Shown here piece after piece: positions 26,227 through 34,869 of a stretch of 64,000 nt of DNA (the stretch's first letter is position 1; each line of letters starts with the position of its first letter). Source of the stretch: Roseateles_B flavus (lineage in GTDB: Bacteria; Pseudomonadota; Gammaproteobacteria; Burkholderiales; Burkholderiaceae_C); the NCBI RefSeq assembly GCF_039872765.1, contig NZ_JBDPZC010000001.1, positions 434,001 through 498,000 of the forward strand. Direction: 5' to 3'. The notes under the pieces were generated by a model that was given only the letters and a program-made list of their open reading frames with translations, ran no database searches and was not told the origin of the DNA. Both the position numbers and the translations under genes were made by a program.

Positions 26227-27005
26227 TGGGCGCACCTCGCCTCGCCCGCCTGCTCATCGGCATCGCCTGCCTGCTGATGCTGCCTGTTGCGCACGCCCAG
26301 GCGCCCGCGGCAAAGGCCGCAACAGCGTCCGCGCGCCAGGCGCTCAGCGCGGCGGAGCGGCAGGCCTGCGAGGCCCTGCTCGCCGCGCCGTCCTCGCGCC
26401 TGGTGGCCGGGCGTCCCTCCTCGGACGCCCTGTTGCGCCTGGTCTCCGAACAGACGGAGCCCCAGGTCCTGCGCCGCCAGCTGCAGGGGCAGGACCTCGA
26501 CCGCACACGCGGCACGCAGGGCCTCACCCTGCTCGACCTGGCCGCCGGCGTGGGCAACCATGCCGCCGTGCGCGTGCTGCTGGACCTGGGCGCCAGGCTC
26601 CCCTCCAAGAGCGCTTCAGGCGACACCGCCCTGGATCACGCCATCCTGCAAGGCCAGGCCGCCACGGCCTGCCTGCTGATGCAGCAGGGGGCCTCGCTGA
26701 GCGATGCACGCCAGAAGCCCTACCTGCTGCCCGCCGCCCTGCTGACGGAGCGGTCCGCGCATGCGGACTGGCTGACCGGCGCCCTGCTGGCGCGCGGCTT
26801 CGATGCCAATGCGGCCATGAGCGGCGATCCGGCCCTGCTGATTGCCGCCGAACTGGGCCATGAGGGCGCCCTGCGCCGGCTGCTGCTGGCAGGCGCCGAC
26901 CCTCGCCGCAGCAACGCCCGTGGCGAGAGCCTGCAGCAGGTGGCGACCCGCGGCGGGCACGAGGCCTTGCTGCGACGGGTGCTGGCGGCGAATCCGTCCC
27001 AGTGA
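26226..27005 (+). CDS. Exported ankyrin-repeat protein, copy 1
   Basis: The 259-residue protein has a signal peptide (about residues 1-25, AHA-Q cleavage). At least four ankyrin-type repeats follow, with motifs such as GLTLLDLAAGVGNHAAVRVLLDLGA split over helix pairs. ATG 26226 overlaps the previous stop. Ankyrin proteins are recurrent accessory genes of proteobacterial T6SS loci, where some act as immunity or scaffold proteins. Here a periplasmic protein-binding role is inferred. It is paralogous in design to the next gene. Confidence 0.75.
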   Translation: MGAPRLARLLIGIACLLMLPVAHAQAPAAKAATASARQALSAAERQACEALLAAPSSRLVAGRPSSDALLRLVSEQTEPQVLRRQLQGQDLDRTRGTQGLTLLDLAAGVGNHAAVRVLLDLGARLPSKSASGDTALDHAILQGQAATACLLMQQGASLSDARQKPYLLPAALLTERSAHADWLTGALLARGFDANAAMSGDPALLIAAELGHEGALRRLLLAGADPRRSNARGESLQQVATRGGHEALLRRVLAANPSQ

Positions 27006-27859
27006 TGGACTGGCCGCGCGCATCGAGACCCTGGGCGGGCTGGCCGGGCCTCGTCCTTGGCCTGCTGCTGGCCGCGACCCTGGCTCCAGTGCAGGCCAAG
27101 CCCGCGGCCACCGACGCCCAGCTGCTGGAGATGGCTCGCCAGCACCTGCAGGAACCGCTTCGTCAGGCGCTGAGCCAACGGCCGGTCGCGACCCTGCCGC
27201 GCCCGACCTGGCAATCGCTGCTGGCCCTGTCTCTCATGCGCCGGGACCTGCCGACGCTGCAGCTGCTGCTCCCGCGTCCGGCCGCGGATCTGAATGCCAG
27301 CTTCGCCCTGCGCGAGTTTCCCGAGGCACCTCTGACGCCGCTGCTGCTGGCCGTCATCGCAAGGGCGGAGCCGGAGGCGATCCGGCTGCTGGTGCAGTCG
27401 GGGGCCCGCATCGACGGTGCCGATGCCGTTGATGACGCAGGCGGCGTCGCAAGAAAGACCGCACCACTACGCCTGGCCGTGCTGCTGCAGCGACTTCCTC
27501 AGGCGGAGGCCTTGCTGGCCCTGGGAGCCGACCCACAGCCCCAGGACGCCCCGGGCGGCATGACGCTCTGGCAGGAGCTGTCACCCAAGGCTGCCACGCT
27601 GACGCCCGAGGCCCTGGACCCGTGGGTGCGCTTGCTGCTTGCCCATGGCTGCCCGGTGGACCTGGCGGACGGGCGGGGGCGAACGGGCCTGATGCATGCC
27701 GCACGCTTCAATTCGCTGGCCCTTGCACGGGCCCTGCTGGAGCACGGTGCTCGCACCGATCTGCGTGACTACGAGGGGCAAAGCGCGCTGGGCGCGGCGA
27801 TGCAAGGGGGGCACCAGGACATGGTTGACCTCCTGCTCGTGCATGGGGCGCTGCCCTGA
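27005..27859 (+). CDS. Exported ankyrin-repeat protein, copy 2
   Basis: The 284-residue protein has a signal peptide (about 1-31) and ankyrin repeats. The clearest repeats are at the C-terminus (GLMHAARFNSLALARALLEHGA and the repeat after it, about residues 215-275). ATG 27005 overlaps the stop of copy 1 by one base, so the two are translated together. It is the last gene of the main T6SS operon. A periplasmic role next to copy 1 is likely. The exact partner is unknown. Confidence 0.75.
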   Translation: MDWPRASRPWAGWPGLVLGLLLAATLAPVQAKPAATDAQLLEMARQHLQEPLRQALSQRPVATLPRPTWQSLLALSLMRRDLPTLQLLLPRPAADLNASFALREFPEAPLTPLLLAVIARAEPEAIRLLVQSGARIDGADAVDDAGGVARKTAPLRLAVLLQRLPQAEALLALGADPQPQDAPGGMTLWQELSPKAATLTPEALDPWVRLLLAHGCPVDLADGRGRTGLMHAARFNSLALARALLEHGARTDLRDYEGQSALGAAMQGGHQDMVDLLLVHGALP

Positions 27860-28269
27860 TCCCTGCGCTCCGCCCGGTCATGGCGGCCGGCCCTGGGGCG
27901 GGCGAAGTTCGCTGCCCGCCCGCTGGGTGTGCGCAACCCCTGAATGGAGGGGCGCTACCGGCGCCACTTCCTAACTTCTCAAGGCTTTAGAAACATTCGC
28001 TTGCAGTACGACGCACCTGCTTGCGGACAGTCGCCAGTCCCCTTGAAACAATCTGCCGCTTCTAGGGTTCTTCCGCATGGCGCCAGCAGGAGGCGTTGCG
28101 GCGGCTGAGGCCGCTGATGCCGCGAATGCCGCTGACACCAAGGGTTGGCGCTGTGCAGAGGAAGCCGCGGGATGCAAGCAAGGCAGCGCCCCAAGCGGGA
28201 GCGCTGTTCATCCAGGGTGGCCTGCACGGAAGTCAGTGCGGCGCGGCCTGGACCAGGGAGGAATCAACC
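27860..28269. other. Intergenic region before vgrG
   Basis: This 410-bp gap separates the structural operon from the cargo island. A perfect 8-bp GGGCGGGC/GCCCGCCC hairpin at 27895-27920 lies 36 bases after the ankyrin gene but lacks a T-run. The stretch 27960-28065 is AT-richer and is the likely promoter zone for vgrG, though I cannot name boxes with confidence. Several short frames cross it; none has family features. Confidence 0.5.
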
Positions 28270-30507
28270 ATGTCATCACAAGCGCTGAGCGAAGCCAGCG
28301 GCGCGTTGCTGCAATTCATCCGGGGCCAACGCCAGAACGCGCGGCTGCTGCAGCTGCACTTCCCGCGGGACGACGGCCCCTCCGCGCTGATGGTGGCCAA
28401 CCGCCTGGACGCGACGGAAGGCCTGTCCCGCGACTTCCACTTCGTGGTGGAGGTGCTGTCGGACCAGCCGGACATCGCGCTGAAGGACGTGCTGGGCAAG
28501 ATGGTGAGCATCGAGCTGCTGCGGGATGACGGCAGCTCGCGCTTCTTCAACGGCCATGTCTTCGAGTTCCGCTTCGTGAAGAACGAGGGCGGCTTCGCGT
28601 ACTACGACATGGTGCTGCTGCCCTGGCTGGCCTTCCTGCGCCTGACGCGCAACAACCGCCTTTTCCACTTCAAGACGGTGGAGCAGCAGACGGCGCAGCT
28701 GCTGGGCGAATGCCCGCATGCCGACTGGCGCAGCCAGCAGCTGGGCAGCGACCCGGTCATGACGGACGCCTGCCAGTTCGACGAGAGCAACTACAACTAC
28801 CTGCACCGCCGCTGGGAGGCCCTGGGCTGGCACTACTGGTACGAGCACGCCAAGGACGGCCACACCCTGGTGATCAGCGGTGACTCCACCGCCTGCGAGC
28901 CCCTGGACGGCGGCGCGGCCGTGCCCTGGAAGGGTGACGCCGGCGTGCGCGAGCCCGGCGTGCAAGGCCTGACCCCCGTGCGCAATGTGGCGAGCACGTC
29001 CTTCAGCGCGTCGAGCTTCGACTTCAAGCGCCCGCGCCCGCAGATGGCGGACACGCCCACGCTGAACCAGCAGGGAGACATCCCGCAGCTCGAGGTCTAC
29101 GAATACGCCGGTGCCTACGGCTATGCCGACGCCGGCGCGGGCCGCGACTACGTGCGCCGCCGCATGGAGGAGATCGAAGCCGCGGCCAAGCACTTCGTGG
29201 CCGTGTCCGACTTCCGCGGCATGCAGCCCGGCCGCTACTTCCAGCTCACCGGCCATGTGATGAGCGACAGCTTTGGTCTGGTGGACGATGGTGACGACAC
29301 CAGCTTCCTCGTGCTGGAGGTGCGCCACAGCGCGAGCAACAACTTCGAGACCCAGCAGGGTCAGGTCTCGCACTACCAGGCCCAGCTGAGCTGCCTGCGC
29401 AAGAAGGTGCCCTGGCGCCCCGGGCGCAGCCACAACTCCATCGAGCCCAAGATCTACGGCCTGCAGACCGCGATCGTGGTGGGCCCTGCCGGCGAGGAGA
29501 TCCACACCGACGAATACGGCCGCGTGCGCGTGCAGTTCCACTGGGACCGCGAGGGCACGTTCGACGACAAGAGCAGCGCCTGGGTGCGCGTGGCCTCGAC
29601 CTGGGCGGGCAGCAACTTCGGCTTCGTGGCCATCCCGCGCATCGGGCAGGAGGTGCTGGTGCAGTTCCTGGACGGCAACCCGGACCGCCCGCTGATCACG
29701 GGCCGCGTCTACAACCAGGACAACATGCCACCCTGGGAGCTGCCGGCCAACAAGACGCAGACCGGCATGCTCAGCCGCTCCAGCAAGGGCGGCGGCTACG
29801 AGAACGCCAACGCGATCCGCTTCGAGGACAAGAAGGGCCAGGAGGAAGTCTGGCTGCATGCCGAGAAGGACCAGCGGATCGAGGTCGAGCACGACGAGAG
29901 CCACTGGGTGGGCCACGACCGCAGCAAGACCATCGACCACGACGAGACGGTGCACGTCAAGCACGACCGCACCGAGACCGTGGACCACGACGAGACGATC
30001 ACGGTGCACAACGACCGCAAGGAGCGGGTGGACCACAACGAGACGATCAGCGTGGGGGACAACCGCACGGAGGACGTGGGGCAGAACGAGACCATCACCA
30101 TCGGGCAGAACCAGACGGTGAGCATTGGGTCCAATCGCAGTGTGACCATCGGCGGGGCCAAGACCGAGACCATCGCGCTGGCCAAGGCCGAGACCATCGG
30201 CCTGGCCAAGGCGCTGAGCATCGGCCTGGCCTACCAGACTACCGTCGGCGCGGCCATGAACACGATCGTGGCGCTGAACCAGAGCGCGCAGATCGGCATG
30301 AGCAAGAGCACGACGGTGGGCAAGACCTACACCATCGAGGCCGGCGACGAGCTCAGCATCACGGTGGGCAAGGCGAGCCTGACGATGAAGTCGGATGGGA
30401 CGATCACGATCAATGGGCATACCTTCAGCGTGGGGACCACAGATTCCCAGAGCTTCAATGCCGATGGCGAGATCACCGTCAAGGGCAAGAAGATTCTGGA
30501 GAACTGA
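28270..30507 (+). CDS. vgrG: T6SS spike protein VgrG (TssI)
   Basis: The 745-residue trimeric spike has a gp27-like base (about 1-380), a gp5-like OB domain (about 420-520; HTDEYGRVRVQFHWDREG is the hallmark) and a C-terminal beta-helix. The helix is built of repeats of the type HDETVxVxxDR and later GLAKAxxIGLA. It has no fused effector domain, so cargo is attached through the genes downstream. ATG 28270 has AGGGAGGA 7 bases upstream; the longer frame to 28096 is rejected. It heads the cargo operon. Confidence 0.96.
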   Translation: MSSQALSEASGALLQFIRGQRQNARLLQLHFPRDDGPSALMVANRLDATEGLSRDFHFVVEVLSDQPDIALKDVLGKMVSIELLRDDGSSRFFNGHVFEFRFVKNEGGFAYYDMVLLPWLAFLRLTRNNRLFHFKTVEQQTAQLLGECPHADWRSQQLGSDPVMTDACQFDESNYNYLHRRWEALGWHYWYEHAKDGHTLVISGDSTACEPLDGGAAVPWKGDAGVREPGVQGLTPVRNVASTSFSASSFDFKRPRPQMADTPTLNQQGDIPQLEVYEYAGAYGYADAGAGRDYVRRRMEEIEAAAKHFVAVSDFRGMQPGRYFQLTGHVMSDSFGLVDDGDDTSFLVLEVRHSASNNFETQQGQVSHYQAQLSCLRKKVPWRPGRSHNSIEPKIYGLQTAIVVGPAGEEIHTDEYGRVRVQFHWDREGTFDDKSSAWVRVASTWAGSNFGFVAIPRIGQEVLVQFLDGNPDRPLITGRVYNQDNMPPWELPANKTQTGMLSRSSKGGGYENANAIRFEDKKGQEEVWLHAEKDQRIEVEHDESHWVGHDRSKTIDHDETVHVKHDRTETVDHDETITVHNDRKERVDHNETISVGDNRTEDVGQNETITIGQNQTVSIGSNRSVTIGGAKTETIALAKAETIGLAKALSIGLAYQTTVGAAMNTIVALNQSAQIGMSKSTTVGKTYTIEAGDELSITVGKASLTMKSDGTITINGHTFSVGTTDSQSFNADGEITVKGKKILEN

Positions 30508-30508
30508 G

Positions 30509-30997
30509 GTGCCGTCGACCAATCAACGCCAGGCCCAGCTTGCCGAGGCTGTGCAGGACGGCACGTCCCACCTGGAGGCCGTCGTCCAAAGCACCATGCC
30601 GGGCATGGGGCAGATCGTCCTGGGCACCCTGTGCCTGCGCGGCACTGAGCTTGCCCTCAGCACCCCGGCCCTGGGTGAGCTGACGCTGGGAGGCAGCCTG
30701 GTGCCCCTGGGTGCCGAACATGTGGGCCGCCAGGTGGCCATGAGCCTGATGTCGGCCCAGTCGGCCCTGGTGCTCGGCTTGGTCTGGGATCAGATGCCGG
30801 CATCCGTCCAGGTGAAGGACTTGCGCGTGGACGGTGAGCATCATGTGATCGAGGCTCAGGAGAGCATCGAGCTGCGCTGCGGCGAGGCCGCCATTCTGCT
30901 GCTGGCCGACGGGCGCATCCAGCTGCGGGGGACCTACATCACCAGCCATGCCTCCGCCACTCAGCGCATTGTGGGTGGCTCGGTGCATGTGAACTGA
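30509..30997 (+). CDS. DUF6484 protein (VgrG-linked)
   Basis: The 162-residue protein starts at GTG 30509, two bases after the vgrG stop, with GGAG 7 bases upstream. DUF6484 proteins follow vgrG in Burkholderiales T6SS islands. The barrel-like first half (IVLGTLCLRGTELALS..GRQVAMSL) and the C-terminal RGTYITSH/GGSVHVN segments match that pattern. The function is unknown. Position suggests an adaptor or maturation factor of the spike. Confidence 0.82.
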   Translation: MPSTNQRQAQLAEAVQDGTSHLEAVVQSTMPGMGQIVLGTLCLRGTELALSTPALGELTLGGSLVPLGAEHVGRQVAMSLMSAQSALVLGLVWDQMPASVQVKDLRVDGEHHVIEAQESIELRCGEAAILLLADGRIQLRGTYITSHASATQRIVGGSVHVN

Positions 30998-31009
30998 GGT
31001 CTTGCACAT

Positions 31010-32146
31010 ATGCAGATTCATGTTGGAGGCAAGCACTTGATTGCCGACGTGGCTGTGGCACTGGACGTTTCTGGCCGCGAGCATCTGGTGGTGGTCGCCA
31101 AGAGCAGCTGGCAGATTCCCATGCCGGGACAGCGACCCAGGCCGCGCATGCCTGAGCCTTTGTCTGTTTCAGACGACTTTTACGGTGAGCCTGGCGCCAG
31201 CGCCCTGCGCTATCCCAGTGACTTCGCCCGTTTCAAGCCGCGCTGCGACGTGCTGTTCGACGCATGCGCACATTCACCTACCGGGCAGCCGGTGAAGGAG
31301 ATGCTTGCCAGCTGGCAAGTGGGGCCCTTGAAGAAGTCCTTGCGCGCCCATGGGCCGCGGCATTGGTTCAGGACACTTGGTGTCAATTCGTTGAGCCCCA
31401 GCCAGCCTGCAGTCAGCGTGCCTTTGCACCTCGGGTATGCGTTCGGAGGTTCGGTGCCGCTGAGCAAAGGCGGCGCAGGGACAGGGGAAGCCGACGTCTA
31501 TTCTCCAAACCCCATTGGGCGAGGCTTTGCAGGCAAGCGTACTGCGGATCAGATCGACACCATGCCCGCCGCGCAGCTGGAAGCCGTTGACCAGCGGCTG
31601 AAGTCGCCGTTTGACAAAGTGAGGCCGCAGGCCTTCTCCGCCGTCCCGAGCAATTTCCCGAGCCGCCTTCGGTTTGCCGGAACCTACGACGAGGCGTGGG
31701 AGCAGGACGTTGCCCCGTTTTTGCCTGACGACTTCAGCGATGAATTCAACCAGTGCGCGCCTTCTGACCAGCAGATGCCGTATCCCAAGGGCGGGGAGCA
31801 AGTCCTCTTGGAGGGCATGCTCAGAGGAATTCCCAGGCTCCAGTTCCGGCTGCCTGACCTCGCCTCTCTGGAGGTTCGGATCCTGCGCACGGATTACAGC
31901 GTGGAGGTCGTGCCAGCACCTGCGGACACCTTGTTCTTCGAGTTGGAGCAGGGCCGCTTCAGCGTTGTTTGGCGCGCCAATGCGCCCTTGCGTCGCCGTA
32001 TCCAGGAAATCGACACAGTGACGATTGGCAAGGTTGACAGTGCATGGTGGGACGCTCGGCGCCTGGGGTTTGAGCAGGAAGGTGGATGCGCCGGATGCGG
32101 CGACATGCCGCCCGAGGCGCTTCTTTCTCGGGAGATCGCAGAGTGA
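31010..32146 (+). CDS. DUF2169 effector adaptor protein
   Basis: The 378-residue protein matches DUF2169: KSSWQIP near the N-terminus, WFRTLGV, then PVPLHLGYAFGG-like and NPIGRGF segments in mid-protein. DUF2169 proteins are adaptors or chaperones that load PAAR-type effectors onto VgrG in several bacteria. Here it lies between vgrG/DUF6484 and the PAAR-like/effector pair. A CAGC cysteine pair is near the C-terminus. It overlaps the next gene by 4 bases. Confidence 0.88.
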   Translation: MQIHVGGKHLIADVAVALDVSGREHLVVVAKSSWQIPMPGQRPRPRMPEPLSVSDDFYGEPGASALRYPSDFARFKPRCDVLFDACAHSPTGQPVKEMLASWQVGPLKKSLRAHGPRHWFRTLGVNSLSPSQPAVSVPLHLGYAFGGSVPLSKGGAGTGEADVYSPNPIGRGFAGKRTADQIDTMPAAQLEAVDQRLKSPFDKVRPQAFSAVPSNFPSRLRFAGTYDEAWEQDVAPFLPDDFSDEFNQCAPSDQQMPYPKGGEQVLLEGMLRGIPRLQFRLPDLASLEVRILRTDYSVEVVPAPADTLFFELEQGRFSVVWRANAPLRRRIQEIDTVTIGKVDSAWWDARRLGFEQEGGCAGCGDMPPEALLSREIAE

Positions 32147-33237
32147 TCATCGAGAAGCTGAATGCATGGTGGCGCCGCTTACCAAGCGTGGATCCTGCCC
32201 AGCCTGGTACTGCGCTGCGCGCACCGCTCTACATCAAGAGCGCAGGCCTCTGTTGCGCTGTAGGCTATGAGTTGGCGGCGGCGCGTGCCTGCATTGCTGC
32301 AGGGATGGATCACTTCCAGCAAAGCCATTTCAAGACACACACCGGAGAGCGGGTCCTGGTTGCAGCGATGCCCGAGCGCCGACTGTGGGGTGCCTCAAGG
32401 CTGGCCATCTGGCTGACGAAGGCCCTGGAAGATTGCTTGAAGGGCATGCCGGGGCTGAATCCGAGCCGTGTAGCCGTGGTCTGGCTGGCACCAGACCGGC
32501 CAGAGTATCCCCTCGACGGCAATCAGTGGGATGTGACGTTCACCAGGGCCGTGGAGGCCTTGAACCTATCCTTCCACCCTGAATCCGGCGTGCTGCCTCT
32601 CGGGCGTGCAGGTCTGTCGGATGCACTCGCGCAAGCACAACGGCTGCTGCAGGCCCCTGAGGTCGATGCGGTCCTGCTGGCGGGGGTGGACAGCCTGATC
32701 GATGCCGCCACCATTAGCCGGCTGATGGGCGAGGAGCGCTTGCTGGTGCAGCAGAACTCTGACGGCTTCATCCCCGGCGAGGCTGCCGCGGCCGTGCTGT
32801 TGCAGCAGGAAAGACCTGACCCGATTGAGCCTGCCGTCTGCGTTCTGGGGCATGCCTCGTCCCAGGAGGAGGGGCGTGTGGATGGCAGCACGCCCAGCCG
32901 AGCGCAAGGCCTCACCCGAGCGCTGAGGGCAGCGTTGGCCGAGGCGGCGCTGGACTACCGTGACCTGGACTTCCGCTGCAGTGACCAGAACGGCGAGGCC
33001 TTCTACTCACGAGAGTCTGCCAACGCCATGTCGCGCATCGCACCCTCTGGTGGCGACGCACTGGACCTGCTGACCCTGTGTGACAGCCTCGGTGAGGTCG
33101 GTGCTGCCTTGGGCCCTGCGATGCTGGCCTATCTGTCGAGGAGCATGCTGCACCCGCTGTCGCCCGGGTCCTGCGGCATCCTTCATCTTGCATCTGACGA
33201 CGGGCGGCGTGCCGCCGTGGTTGTCGCCACCGTATAA
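32143..33237 (+). CDS. Ketosynthase-fold protein lacking recognisable catalytic residues
   Basis: The 364-residue protein starts at GTG 32143, overlapping the DUF2169 stop, with GGGAG 8 bases upstream. It has thiolase/beta-ketoacyl-synthase features: VDAVLLAGVDSL, then DGFIPGEAAAAVLL at about residue 207. The region that should hold the nucleophilic Cys has none. The His of the usual GH-x-x-G-A-A-G motif appears replaced by Glu (GEVGAALG, about residue 317). Fatty-acid enzymes are not encoded nearby. Such proteins recur between DUF2169 and PAAR-like genes in T6SS islands and are more likely scaffolds or chaperones than enzymes; this is inference. Confidence 0.78.
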   Translation: MIIEKLNAWWRRLPSVDPAQPGTALRAPLYIKSAGLCCAVGYELAAARACIAAGMDHFQQSHFKTHTGERVLVAAMPERRLWGASRLAIWLTKALEDCLKGMPGLNPSRVAVVWLAPDRPEYPLDGNQWDVTFTRAVEALNLSFHPESGVLPLGRAGLSDALAQAQRLLQAPEVDAVLLAGVDSLIDAATISRLMGEERLLVQQNSDGFIPGEAAAAVLLQQERPDPIEPAVCVLGHASSQEEGRVDGSTPSRAQGLTRALRAALAEAALDYRDLDFRCSDQNGEAFYSRESANAMSRIAPSGGDALDLLTLCDSLGEVGAALGPAMLAYLSRSMLHPLSPGSCGILHLASDDGRRAAVVVATV

Positions 33238-33248
33238 GCGAGCCTGCA

Positions 33249-33638
33249 ATGGAAACTCATGTGTATGCCAACGGGAACGAGGTGTGCTCCAAGGCGGCGG
33301 ACGGCGTCTCCCGGTGCGCCTTTCCTGATCCCTGTTGGAGTCCCCCTCCCCCCAGTGCCGGTCCGCAGTTGATCCCCTATCCCAATACAGCACTGGCTTC
33401 CCAACTCCAGGAGGGCAGCTCCACGGTGTTCATTTGCGGTACGCCATTGGCGCTCAAGAACGTCAGCTTCCTGGCCAACAGCACGGGCAATGAACCCGCC
33501 ACCATGGCCTTTGCCAAAGGCCGGCAGACCGGCGTCATCAAGGGCAAGGCCTATTTCACGGAGTGGTCTGGCAACGTCAAGGTGGAGGGGCTGAATGTCT
33601 GTCGGCACACCGACCCCATGACGCACAACCATCGGTGA
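33249..33638 (+). CDS. PAAR-like DUF4150 spike-tip protein
   Basis: The 129-residue protein matches DUF4150: VYANGNEVCSKAADG at the start, CAFPDPCWSPPPPSAGPQ, then PYPNTA and a final NVCRHTDPMTHNH. These PAAR-like proteins cap VgrG and carry or recruit effectors. It ends 7 bases before the nuclease effector. In related systems the two are often one fused polypeptide; here they are split into two genes. Confidence 0.92.
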   Translation: METHVYANGNEVCSKAADGVSRCAFPDPCWSPPPPSAGPQLIPYPNTALASQLQEGSSTVFICGTPLALKNVSFLANSTGNEPATMAFAKGRQTGVIKGKAYFTEWSGNVKVEGLNVCRHTDPMTHNHR

Positions 33639-33645
33639 TCCTGTC

Positions 33646-34869
33646 ATGGCAAGAGCAGCAAATGTGAAGCCCCGCAAGCGTGTGGGTGACAAGGGAGCGG
33701 GCAGCAAGCCGCGCAAGGGCGCGCCGTCGGTTGGAAACACGGCGACCTTCCCCTATCTCGATTCCAAGGCCGTCAAGAAGTACTGCGGCAAGGAGAAAGA
33801 GCGCATCGAAGAGGCCTGCAAACCGGAGGATGACAATGCCAAGGCCCAGCGCCATGCCAAGCGCTCGGGCCCCTTGAGCAAGCTGAAGCTGCCCAAGCAT
33901 ACGGGTACCGGCAGCGGGGGCACCGCTTGGCTGGGCGACCATTGCGACTTCCTGATGTTCAAGCCCGGAAGTGCTGACGATCTCTTCAAGGAGATGAGCG
34001 AGTTGCCGGCCAAGGCAGCCGAGCAACTGGGCATGAAGGCGCTGGAGGCCGTGGAGCAAAAGGCCATTGACGCGCTGGAACGGGCCGTCAAGAAGAAGCT
34101 GGCCAAGATGGCGCTCAAGCAGGGCTTCATCCGGGTGGCTTCATTCCTGGGCGGACCGGTCGTCGGGATCGCCGTGAACGTGGCGATGACGGCGGATGCA
34201 GCCCGCGACCTGGCGAATGCCATCCACGAGTTTCCCGAGCTCAAGAAGGAGATCGAGAACGCTCGCCGAGCCATCGATACGGCGACTCAGAAGGTCAAGG
34301 AGATGGAGTCGCTGCTGGATCGCTACAAGGATCCGAAGACCGGCGCACTCAAGCGCGACGAGTTGGTGTCCGATGCGATGGAAGGTGCCGCGCGCACCAA
34401 TGACTGCATTACTGCGCGGCGCTGCCAACTGGTGCCCTACAACCAAACGGGCAGTGCCGCTGCATTGAAAGGCAAGGGCTGCTGTCCGGGGCAGACGGGT
34501 CACCATCTGCTGCCAGAGGCGATGTTTGACCATTGCAAGAACTACAACGGTTCGCAGCACGCCAATGCGCCAACAATGTGCGTGGAGGGCGCTAACAACA
34601 GCTTGGGGTCACACGGGAAGGCGCACAAGTCGCTGCTGAACGTGCTCGACGACAAGCACAGGACGGTGCCCTTCGGGGGCAACATGAAGAAAAGCAGCGC
34701 CATTGACGCAGGGGTTGAATCAGTGAGAAAGACTTTTCCGGAATCCAGGTGCAGCGAGGCCTGCCTCAAGGCCCAGCTCAAGGATTTCTACGACAAACTG
34801 AATTGCAGGCCCAAGAAGGAATCCGGGATTGCAGGGAATCCAGTTGACAGCGCGGGAGACAGGATATGA
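33646..34869 (+). CDS. T6SS nuclease effector, GHH-type HNH/EndoVII (Tox-GHH2-like)
   Basis: The 407-residue protein has a basic N-terminus (about 1-35). A hydrophobic membrane-like segment at about 161-185 and a coiled-coil-like stretch (about 195-245) follow. The C-terminal toxin domain has CCPGQTGHHLLP (GHH at 285-287), PTMCVEG and SHGKAH (322-327). The GHH and following HG-x-x-H residues match Tox-GHH2, a DNase toxin family of the HNH/endonuclease VII fold. It sits directly after the DUF4150 gene and overlaps the next gene by 4 bases, the usual effector-immunity arrangement. Nuclease activity is inferred from the motif. Confidence 0.83.
   Translation: MARAANVKPRKRVGDKGAGSKPRKGAPSVGNTATFPYLDSKAVKKYCGKEKERIEEACKPEDDNAKAQRHAKRSGPLSKLKLPKHTGTGSGGTAWLGDHCDFLMFKPGSADDLFKEMSELPAKAAEQLGMKALEAVEQKAIDALERAVKKKLAKMALKQGFIRVASFLGGPVVGIAVNVAMTADAARDLANAIHEFPELKKEIENARRAIDTATQKVKEMESLLDRYKDPKTGALKRDELVSDAMEGAARTNDCITARRCQLVPYNQTGSAAALKGKGCCPGQTGHHLLPEAMFDHCKNYNGSQHANAPTMCVEGANNSLGSHGKAHKSLLNVLDDKHRTVPFGGNMKKSSAIDAGVESVRKTFPESRCSEACLKAQLKDFYDKLNCRPKKESGIAGNPVDSAGDRI

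Noticed and set aside
14945..28269. Sigma-54 promoters for the T6SS operons
   Set aside because: No GG-N10-GC element with the expected flanks was convincing in the three main intergenic gaps.
28077..28529. Short + frame beginning before vgrG
   Set aside because: It has Ala-rich translation, overlaps the vgrG start in another frame and lacks a ribosome binding site.
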